This document shows positions 1 through 5,010 of a stretch of 7,737 nucleotides of DNA, in pieces; within the stretch, counting starts at the first letter, position 1; each line of letters begins with the position of its first letter. This DNA is from an uncultured Opitutaceae bacterium (GTDB lineage Bacteria; Verrucomicrobiota; Verrucomicrobiae; Opitutales; Opitutaceae). A model generated the notes under the pieces. That model had not been told where the DNA came from. It made no database searches and saw only the letters and a program-made list of their open reading frames with translations. The translations under genes and the position numbers were made by a program. The stretch covers positions 1-7,737 of the forward strand of contig CAMLSH010000176.1 in the NCBI GenBank assembly GCA_946482625.1, written 5' to 3'.

Positions 1-1
1 C

Positions 2-133
2 GACTTTCTCGCGGCCGAGAAAGACCTCGCGGATCGTGTACGTGACGCCCTTGACGGGGAGCTGCTTGTAGATCGCGCGGATGAATTCGTTGAAGGTGTC
101 GTTGATACAGACGACGCGTTGGCCTTTGACCAT
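2..133 (-). CDS. N-terminal part of small hypothetical protein (cut by window edge)
   Basis: An open frame runs on the minus strand from an ATG at 133-131 to the window edge, giving 44 residues without a stop. It begins MVKGQRVVCIND and later reads LPVKGVTYTIREVFLGRE. The mix of short beta-strand-like stretches (QRVVCI, VTYTIREVF) with a central helix-like part (FNEFIRAIYKQL) looks like real protein, not a random frame, and suggests a small soluble domain. I do not recognise the family with certainty and assign no function. It lies downstream of xylA in the same direction, but a terminator at 201-227 separates them, so it is probably its own transcription unit. No Shine-Dalgarno motif precedes the ATG; a perfect 20-bp inverted repeat lies 12 bp upstream of it. 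Confidence 0.6.
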   Translation of the reverse strand, partial: MVKGQRVVCINDTFNEFIRAIYKQLPVKGVTYTIREVFLGREKV

Positions 134-145
134 GATGTGGGAAAT

Positions 146-165
146 GAAACGCAGATGTGCGTTTC
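146..165. promoter_or_regulatory. 20-bp inverted repeat upstream of the small hypothetical gene
   Basis: GAAACGCA (146-153) and TGCGTTTC (158-165) are perfect inverted repeats with the 4-base spacer GATG. The site ends 12 bp before the start codon at 133. It could be an operator for a dimeric regulator or a leader hairpin that affects translation. The position supports a regulatory role; the regulator is unknown. Confidence 0.4.
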
Positions 166-200
166 GGCAATCGCGGAAACGGGGCGGGCGATGCGGACAT

Positions 201-227
201 AAAAAAGGCGAGCCGAGGCTCGCCTTT
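201..227 (-). terminator. Intrinsic terminator downstream of xylA
   Basis: AAAGGCGAGC (204-213) pairs perfectly with GCTCGCCTTT (218-227), leaving a 4-base loop. On the minus strand the hairpin is followed by six T residues (A201-A206 on the plus strand). This is the standard form of a rho-independent terminator, placed about 65 bp past the xylA stop. It separates xylA from the small hypothetical gene. Confidence 0.75.
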
Positions 228-231
228 GAAA

Positions 232-290
232 GCGGTGCCGAGGCACCGCAGTCCCATAAAGGAAGAATCGCGGCATAAAGCCGCTCCTAC
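232..290. repeat. Two further REP-like hairpins after xylA
   Basis: Two perfect hairpins lie between the xylA stop and its terminator. One pairs GCGGTGC (232-238) with GCACCGC (243-249) around the loop CGAG, the same loop as in the terminator next to it. The other pairs GCGGC (270-274) with GCCGC (280-284) around ATAAA. Read on the minus strand, the second hairpin is headed by TGTAGGAGCGGC directly after the xylA stop. The TGTAGG head recurs on the double hairpin at 4914-4986, which suggests a family of dispersed REP-like palindromes. Whether they are repeated elsewhere in the genome cannot be seen from this window. Confidence 0.5.
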
Positions 291-291
291 A

Positions 292-1632
292 TCAGACGCC
301 GTTGGCGACGTATTGGGCGAAGAGGTTTTCCAGGTACTCTTGTTTGCCGCTCTTCGGAGTGGGCTCGCCGAGTTTTGTGAGGACGAGTTTCTCAAGCTCT
401 TTGAAACCGACTTTGCCTTTCTCGATGTCTTTGCCGTAGCCGGTGTCGTACGAGCTGTAGCGGTCGTCGACGAACTTCTGGAGCTTGCCGTCGGCGATGA
501 TTTTGCGCGCGAGTTTGAATGCGAGGGCGTAGGCGTCCATGCCGCCGATGTGGGCGTGGAAGAGGTCGTCGAGGTCAATCGAGGGACGGCGGAGCTTTGC
601 GTCGAAGTTGAAACCGCCGGAGCCGAGACCGCCGGCATTGAGGATCGGGATCATGGCGAGGGTGAGCTCGCGGGCGTCGGTGTTGAACTGGTCGGTATCC
701 CAGCCGAGGAGCGGATCGCCGGTGTTGGCGTCGATCGAGCCGAGCATGCCGGCGGCGGCGGCGACCTCGATCTCATGCTGGAACGAGTGGCCGGCGAGCG
801 TGGCGTGGTTGGTCTCGATGTTAAACTTGAAGTGCTTCGCGAGGCCGTAGGTCTTGAGGAAGCCGATACAGGTGGCGCAGTCGAAATCGTACTGGTGCTT
901 GGTCGGCTCCTTTGGCTTGGGCTCGATGAGGAACTGGCCCTTGAAGCCGATCTCTTTCGCGTAATCGACGGCCATGCCGAGGAAGCGGGCGAGGTGGTCT
1001 TGTTCGCGTTTGAGGTTGGTGTTGAGGAGCGTCTCGTAGCCTTCGCGGCCGCCCCAGAAGACGTAATTTTCGCCACCGAGTTCGAGGGTAGCTTCCATGG
1101 CTTTCTTCACCTGTGCGGCGGCGTAGGCGAAGACGTGGGCGTCGGGATTTGTGGACGCGCCGGCGAGGAAACGCGGGTTGCTGAAGAGATTGGCGGTGCC
1201 CCAGAGGAGTTTCACGCCGGTGGCTTTCTGGAGGTCTTTGGCGTGGGCGACGATGGCGTCGAGGTACTTGTTGGATTCGGCGAGGGTCTTGCCCTCGGGG
1301 GCGATGTCGCGGTCGTGGAAGCACCAGAAGGGGGCGCGGATTTTTTGGAAGAATTCGAAGGCGGCGTCCATGCGTACCTTGGCGACGGATACGGGGTCTT
1401 TGCCGGACTCCCAGGGGCGGACGATGGTGCCGGGACCGAACGGGTCGGCGCCGGTGCCGCGGAAGGCGTGCCAGTAGGCGATGCCGAAGCGGAGGTGCTC
1501 GGACATGGTTTTGCCGTCGATGACCTCGTCGGGATTATAGTGCTTGAACGACAGAGCGTTTTCGCTGCGTGGGCCTTCGTAGGCGATCTGGGCGATGGCC
1601 GGGAAGTGGGATTTGGACTTCGATTTTTTCAT
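292..1632 (-). CDS. xylA: Xylose isomerase
   Basis: This 446-residue cytoplasmic enzyme interconverts D-xylose and D-xylulose, the entry step of the isomerase route of xylose use. Length and motifs match class II xylose isomerases (about 440 residues). Visible landmarks are the catalytic stretch FHDRD with His106 and Asp109, [12 protein letters not shown] (144-155), [10 protein letters not shown] (191-200), metal ligands Glu237 and Lys239 in IEPKPKEP, Glu273 and His276 in [12 protein letters not shown], Asp301, the DTD motif at 312-314, and Asp344 in FNFDAK. All expected active-site residues seem present, so it should be active. The ATG at 1632 is preceded by a nearly pure pyrimidine leader without a Shine-Dalgarno motif. 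The LacI-type gene ends 95 bp upstream on the same strand with no clear promoter or terminator between, so co-transcription and control by that regulator are likely. No xylulokinase gene lies in the window. Confidence 0.97.
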   Translation of the reverse strand: MKKSKSKSHFPAIAQIAYEGPRSENALSFKHYNPDEVIDGKTMSEHLRFGIAYWHAFRGTGADPFGPGTIVRPWESGKDPVSVAKVRMDAAFEFFQKIRAPFWCFHDRDIAPEGKTLAESNKYLDAIVAHAKDLQKATGVKLLWGTANLFSNPRFLAGASTNPDAHVFAYAAAQVKKAMEATLELGGENYVFWGGREGYETLLNTNLKREQDHLARFLGMAVDYAKEIGFKGQFLIEPKPKEPTKHQYDFDCATCIGFLKTYGLAKHFKFNIETNHATLAGHSFQHEIEVAAAAGMLGSIDANTGDPLLGWDTDQFNTDARELTLAMIPILNAGGLGSGGFNFDAKLRRPSIDLDDLFHAHIGGMDAYALAFKLARKIIADGKLQKFVDDRYSSYDTGYGKDIEKGKVGFKELEKLVLTKLGEPTPKSGKQEYLENLFAQYVANGV

Positions 1633-1725
1633 GGGAGGAGGGAAAAGGAGTGGAGGGTGAAGAGTGAGGAGGGAAAGCGGAGGCGGAGTCGGAGGGCGGA
1701 AGGAGAAAGAGTAAGGGAAAGAGGG
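1633..1725 (-). other. Polypyrimidine leader of xylA (polypurine on plus strand)
   Basis: Of the 93 plus-strand bases in this gap, 84 are A or G (my count). On the xylA sense strand it is therefore a long C/T tract that runs straight into the ATG. I find no Shine-Dalgarno motif, terminator or palindromic operator in it. It could help SD-independent initiation through ribosomal protein S1, or form triplex (H-) DNA; both are inference. Confidence 0.6.
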
Positions 1726-1727
1726 CG

Positions 1728-2798
1728 TCAGGCGGGCGGGGCGGAGAGGGTCGCGCCGGGGACGAAGGTGGTTTCGACGAGGATTTTTCGGCGGAGCGAT
1801 TTGGGCTGCAGCAGGCGGCTCACGAGTCGGGCGATGGTGGAGGCGCCGAGTTCTTCGTTGGGGACGCGGAGGGTGGCGACAGCGGGAAGGCCGGGGGGCG
1901 GCTCATTTCCATCGAAGCCGGTGATGGAGCAGTCGGTGGGGATGTTGAGGCCGAGCTCCTTCAAATCCGCGATCAGTTGATATGCCTGGTGATCGGCGGC
2001 GCAGACCCAGGCGGTGACGCCGTCGCGACGGGTGGCGGCGGCCACGGCACTGGCGAGCGTTGTCGTGTCGACATAGCGCGGCTGGGCGGCGTGGAGGTTG
2101 AAGGTCCAGCGCGGATCGAGCGCGAGGCCGTGTTCGAAAAGGCCTTCGGCGTAAGCGGCGAAACGGCGCGAGGCCCACAAGCCGCCGGCGGCGTAGGCCC
2201 ATGACACGAAACCGATGCGGCGGTGGCCGAGCGCGGCAAGCCGGCCGACGAGTTCGCGCACGCCGCCGTGATCGGTGTCGACGACGTCGAGCGGGGTGTC
2301 CTTGTATTCAGTGAGGATGGACACGGCGGTGAGTTTACGCGCGATCATCTTCACGACGTCGGCGGGAAACGGGTAAACGAGGATGACCCCGCGCCAGCCT
2401 GCTTTGCGGATGTGGCGGAAGAGCAGGCGGCGGCCGGTGTCGTTGGTGAGCTCGGCGGGATCGAGGGAGAGGACGTCGATGCCGAGGTGCTCGATCGCGG
2501 CGCGGCGGCGGATGCCTTGGAGAATCAGCGGAAAGGTGGCGCGATCGGCCGCGACGAGCGGGGCGCCGATGAGGACGCCGACGGTGAGCGGTTTTGCGGC
2601 GCGCGGGCGGCGGACGGACCGGGTGGGAGCGCGGCGGTAGCCGGAGGCCGCCGCGGCGGCGAGGACGCGCTCACGGGTTTCCGCGCTGATCGCGGGGTGA
2701 TTCGAGAGGCTGCGCGAAACCGTGGTGCGGGACAGCTTCAGCTGTCGGGCGAGGTTTTGCTGGTTCACGGTGCGCATGATCCGGGTGAAAGGCGCCAA
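1728..2798 (-). CDS. LacI-family transcriptional regulator
   Basis: This 356-residue DNA-binding protein has the LacI/GalR layout. The N-terminal helix-turn-helix is at about residues 11-55, with recognition segment [17 protein letters not shown] and the following [19 protein letters not shown] basic hinge follows (56-70), then a periplasmic-binding-protein-like effector domain starting [10 protein letters not shown]. Typical late landmarks are [22 protein letters not shown] and [10 protein letters not shown]. Such proteins repress or activate sugar genes in response to a sugar ligand. Its place directly upstream of xylA suggests xylose or a related pentose, but the ligand cannot be read from sequence. 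Start choice: the TTG at 2798 has GAAGG six bases upstream, while the in-frame ATG at 2777 (MRTVNQQ) has no visible Shine-Dalgarno motif. Either is possible and both keep the whole DNA-binding domain. A palindrome at 2835-2848 is a candidate site for autoregulation. Confidence 0.93.
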   Translation of the reverse strand: MAPFTRIMRTVNQQNLARQLKLSRTTVSRSLSNHPAISAETRERVLAAAAASGYRRAPTRSVRRPRAAKPLTVGVLIGAPLVAADRATFPLILQGIRRRAAIEHLGIDVLSLDPAELTNDTGRRLLFRHIRKAGWRGVILVYPFPADVVKMIARKLTAVSILTEYKDTPLDVVDTDHGGVRELVGRLAALGHRRIGFVSWAYAAGGLWASRRFAAYAEGLFEHGLALDPRWTFNLHAAQPRYVDTTTLASAVAAATRRDGVTAWVCAADHQAYQLIADLKELGLNIPTDCSITGFDGNEPPPGLPAVATLRVPNEELGASTIARLVSRLLQPKSLRRKILVETTFVPGATLSAPPA

Positions 2799-2834
2799 GC
2801 AGAGCCTTCAGGTGGCGGAAACGGCAAGCACAAA

Positions 2835-2848
2835 GCTATGCACATAGC
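2835..2848. promoter_or_regulatory. Candidate operator in the lacI leader
   Basis: GCTATG (2835-2840) and CATAGC (2843-2848) form a perfect inverted repeat around CA, 37 bp upstream of the TTG start of the LacI-type gene. A similar sequence, TATGCACTTA (2907-2916), matches the core TATGCACATA (2837-2846) at nine of ten positions, 70 bp further upstream. Paired sites in the leader of a LacI-family gene fit autoregulation. The sequence lacks the central CG common in LacI operators, so the assignment is tentative. Confidence 0.35.
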
Positions 2849-3046
2849 GCCGAAAGTGCGGACATAAATCCGGTTATCTACCTATGGAAAACAGACGAAG
2901 TTGACTTATGCACTTAAACGACATTCGGCGCGTTTCCGATGCCTGTGCTGGTGGCCGCGCATCGAAGGGATGAGGACACTTGGCGAAGGCGCGGTCGGCT
3001 CTATTTAGGCGAAGCGCCCGCGCCCCGCCCAACGCGGTCTGGAGCG

Positions 3047-3073
3047 AAAGTGTCACGTAATACGTGACACTTT
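3047..3073. repeat. Perfect palindrome, copy 1
   Basis: This is a 27-bp perfect palindrome around a central A at 3060. The left arm is AAAGTGTCACGTA and the right arm its exact reverse complement, followed by one more T. As RNA it would form a stem of about 11 bp with a TAATA loop. The 26 bases 3049-3074 recur identically at 3170-3195. It is in the divergent region and does not end any visible gene. Confidence 0.85.
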
Positions 3074-3169
3074 TATCGGGCGTTGCCGATGCCGGGAGGG
3101 AAAGCGGGATGGGGCGGACCAGCAGCGGCAGGGTTTGAAATGAGGCGGCGGCGGTCGTTTTTGCGGGAG

Positions 3170-3197
3170 AGTGTCACGTAATACGTGACACTTTTTT
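3170..3197. repeat. Perfect palindrome, copy 2, followed by a T run
   Basis: A 23-bp perfect palindrome (3170-3192; arms AGTGTCACGTA and its reverse complement around A3181) repeats the core of the copy at 3047, offset by 121 bp. On the plus strand it continues into seven T residues in total, so it resembles an intrinsic terminator. However, no plus-strand gene lies upstream. It may instead be a binding site or a piece of a dispersed element. Confidence 0.8.
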
Positions 3198-3367
3198 TGG
3201 TGGCGTTGAGGGCGCGCCGAAGTGGACCGGTAGGGGCGGTTGGGAGTGCGGCGGCCGGCGTGGGCGCGGAGAAGTGGGGAGGGGCTGAGGCGGGCAGGGC
3301 GGAAAAGGCTTGGTTGACCGGGACGGAGGGTCTGATTTTGCGGACTGTTCCTAACGCTCTACTTTTC

Positions 3368-4750
3368 ATGACGAATCCGTCCGCTCCTGCTCCACACCCC
3401 AAGATCGCCGAAGCGCTCGCTTTTTTGCAGGCGGCCGAACAATCCGCGGCGACGGGCGATCCTTCCCGCGCGGCGTGGACGATCCAACAATTTGACGAGG
3501 GGATTTCGCGGTTGAAGCCGTTTCTGGCAGCGGGGGGCGATCCGCTGCGCTGGTTCGCGCTGGCGTGGATGGGGCGGGCGAATGTGTTGCGGGCTCGCGG
3601 AGCAGCGGGGCTGGCGGAGGCGCTGAAAAGTTATGACGAAGCAGCCAAGGTGCTGACCGCGGCGTCGGCGACCGGGACTTCGGAGGAGTTTCGGCGGGAC
3701 GATCTGGGGAATGTCTGGATCAATCGCGGGCTGGCTTTGCTGGCGGCGGGATCGCCGGAGCATTTGTCGGAGGCGGTGAAAAATTTCGACGCGTGCATCG
3801 AGCTGCGCAAGGGGCTGTCGGCCGGGCCGAATCATCAATTCCACTACGGGCTGGCGGCGGGTTGGATGAATCGCGCGGACGCGCTGACGCGGCTCGGCAC
3901 ACCGGAGAATCTGGCGGATGCGTTGCGCAGTTATGATGAGGCGCTGGCGGTGATGCAGACGTTGCCCGTGGAGGAAAACGATTGGTTCCGTCATCGGCTC
4001 GCGGTGGCGTGGATGAACCGGGCCATCACGGCGCAGGCGATCGGCGGGCCGGACAGCGTGGTGGAGGCGTTGAAGGGCTTCGATCAGTCGATCGCGTTGC
4101 TCAAAGGGCATCGCGTGCTGGAGCGGCCGGAGGGAAAGCATTTGCTGGCGTGCGCATGGTTGAATCGCGCGGGGCTGTTGCTCGCGACTTCGCCGGACAA
4201 ACTGGCGGAAGCGCGCGAGTCGGCGCTCGAGGCGCGGGCCACGATCGCGGGTATGGAGGAGCAGCAGCCGGGCATGGCGGATGTGGCGTTGAAGGCGCGG
4301 CACGCGCTTTGTCGGGCGGCGGCGGCCCGGTTGGCGGAGACGAAGGCGGGCGATGACGTGAAGGAGCTTGTCGGCGAGGCGACCGATGCGGTTGACGAGG
4401 GGCTCGCACTTTCGCGGCTTTGGGAAGAGCGCGGATTGCCGGCGTTCAAGCCGATGGAAGCGGAGCTGTTTCGCTTCGGGACGGAAATTTACGCGAAGCA
4501 TCAGCCGCATTTCCTGGCGGAGTTTGTGTTGGAGAACCTCGACCCGGAGCGTTCGCCGGCAGCGAAGAAGGCGAGTGCGCCGATGATGCAAGCGGGCGCG
4601 GAAGCGGTGGGGCGGACGCTGCAGGGATTGCAAGCGCGCGGGTTTGGCGAGCTGGGCAAACCGGGGATGGAGCGCCTGCTGGAAACGCTGGGCGATCTGC
4701 GTGCGGCGGACGAACGGCTGCGTCAGGTGCGGATGCGCGTGCGGGCGTGA
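3368..4750 (+). CDS. TPR-like repeat protein with a 49-residue unit
   Basis: This 460-residue protein has no signal peptide or membrane segment and is probably cytoplasmic. Residues 37-290 are helical repeats of about 49 residues. A W-x-[NG]-R-[AG] motif recurs at Trp67, Trp117, Trp166, Trp215 and Trp264 (spacings 50, 49, 49, 49). Each unit continues with an acidic/Ala helix and an aromatic-Asp motif (QFDEG 41-45, SYDEA 88-92, NFDAC 139-143, SYDEA 188-192, GFDQS 237-241). The pattern resembles paired TPR helices (compare A..NRA....G....A...[YF][DE]..L) with a long insertion, so a protein-binding scaffold is the likely role. The C-terminal 130 residues are helical, charged and not repeated. 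The ATG at 3368 (MTNPSAP) is preferred to a GTG at 3185, because the 61 extra residues would be low-complexity and the GTG lies inside a palindrome. There is no Shine-Dalgarno motif. The gene stands alone, divergent from lacI; its function is unknown. Confidence 0.85.
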   Translation: MTNPSAPAPHPKIAEALAFLQAAEQSAATGDPSRAAWTIQQFDEGISRLKPFLAAGGDPLRWFALAWMGRANVLRARGAAGLAEALKSYDEAAKVLTAASATGTSEEFRRDDLGNVWINRGLALLAAGSPEHLSEAVKNFDACIELRKGLSAGPNHQFHYGLAAGWMNRADALTRLGTPENLADALRSYDEALAVMQTLPVEENDWFRHRLAVAWMNRAITAQAIGGPDSVVEALKGFDQSIALLKGHRVLERPEGKHLLACAWLNRAGLLLATSPDKLAEARESALEARATIAGMEEQQPGMADVALKARHALCRAAAARLAETKAGDDVKELVGEATDAVDEGLALSRLWEERGLPAFKPMEAELFRFGTEIYAKHQPHFLAEFVLENLDPERSPAAKKASAPMMQAGAEAVGRTLQGLQARGFGELGKPGMERLLETLGDLRAADERLRQVRMRVRA

Positions 4751-4760
4751 GCGATGCGCG

Positions 4761-4849
4761 GCGTCTTTGTTTAATCGCAAAGACGCGAGGACGCTAAGGT
4801 CGGAGCAAAGCAGGCATGGACACAAGAAGGCGCAAAAGACGCAAAAAGG
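4761..4849. repeat. CGCAAAGACGC repeat segment with hairpin
   Basis: GCGTCTTTG (4761-4769) pairs perfectly with CAAAGACGC (4778-4786) around an 8-base loop, 10 bp after the stop of the TPR-like gene. CGCAAAGACGC (4776-4786) recurs nearly exactly as CGCAAAAGACGC (4831-4842). Sequences of this type occur as dispersed intergenic repeats in many bacterial genomes, as far as I know. The hairpin may also serve as a weak terminator, but no T run follows. Confidence 0.5.
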
Positions 4850-4913
4850 GGCGGTCGTTTGCGCGTTGTGAGCTTTTTTGAGGAGCGCGTTCGGAAGGGA
4901 GCGGGAGATCTCA

Positions 4914-4986
4914 TGTAGGGCCTCGGCTAGTCCGAGGCCTTCCGGGATTTAATGCACAACGGCCTGAGGCGGGCTCAGGCCCTACA
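4914..4986. repeat. REPIN-like double hairpin
   Basis: The element is bounded by a perfect 10-bp inverted repeat, TGTAGGGCCT (4914-4923) and AGGCCCTACA (4977-4986). Inside are two hairpins, each with an 8-bp perfect stem and 5-base loop: GGCCTCGG/CCGAGGCC (4919-4939) and GGCCTGAG/CTCAGGCC (4961-4981). A 21-base linker joins them. Two REP-like hairpins in mirror order is the structure of a REPIN or BIME. It lies 24 bp past the PepSY gene stop, between convergent genes, a usual place for such elements. The TGTAGG end matches that of the hairpin after xylA. Confidence 0.7.
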
Positions 4987-5010
4987 CACGGAAGGAACGT
5001 TCTTCGGAAG

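Larger units (their letters stand above)
2799..3367. other. Divergent intergenic region between lacI and the TPR-like gene
   Basis: This 569-bp stretch lies between two genes pointing away from each other. I see no convincing protein gene: the short frames in it have no family-like features, and the longest ones run through the palindromes. It contains a short palindrome near lacI (2835-2848), a related half-copy (2905-2918), and two copies of a longer palindrome (3047-3073, 3170-3192). The bases 3196-3367 are G-rich on the plus strand without recognisable content. Promoters for both flanking genes must lie here, but I find no clear -35/-10 pair for either. Confidence 0.6.
4751..5010. other. 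Convergent intergenic region rich in repeats
   Basis: The TPR-like gene and the PepSY gene converge here. I see no gene. The left half carries CGCAAAGACGC-type repeats with one strong hairpin, and the right half a REPIN-like double hairpin. Either could limit read-through from both sides, though neither is followed by a clean T run. Confidence 0.6.

Noticed and set aside
157..1980. A 607-residue open frame on the plus strand, antisense to xylA and part of lacI
   Set aside because: Its product is a low-complexity Val/Glu/Gly-rich string with no domain. Such frames arise opposite GC-rich genes, and xylA on the other strand has full active-site motifs.
2901..2906. TTGACT as a -35 box on the plus strand
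   Set aside because: No -10-like sequence lies 16-18 bp downstream and no plus-strand gene follows for over 400 bp.
2874..3056. A 60-residue minus-strand frame upstream of lacI
   Set aside because: It starts with GTG inside palindrome copy 1, has no domain and no ribosome site; I consider it non-coding.
3047..3195. CRISPR array
   Set aside because: There are only two repeat copies, they are perfect palindromes, the spacing is 95 bp and no cas gene is near.
3314..3319. TTGACC as the -35 box of the TPR-like gene
   Set aside because: No acceptable -10 box lies at the correct distance, so the promoter cannot be supported.
3185..3367. N-terminal extension of the TPR-like protein from a GTG at 3185
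   Set aside because: The GTG lies inside the palindrome copy and the added 61 residues are Gly/Ala/Arg-rich without pattern. The ATG at 3368 gives a natural N-terminus directly before the first helix.
3073..3402. A 109-residue minus-strand frame through both palindromes
   Set aside because: Its coding depends on translating the palindrome (VTYYVTL), and the rest is Pro/Ala-rich with no family likeness.
3359..4825. A 488-residue minus-strand frame opposite the TPR-like gene
   Set aside because: It is Arg/Gln/Leu-rich without domains, while the plus-strand frame shows regular repeats with conserved Trp, Asn and Arg.
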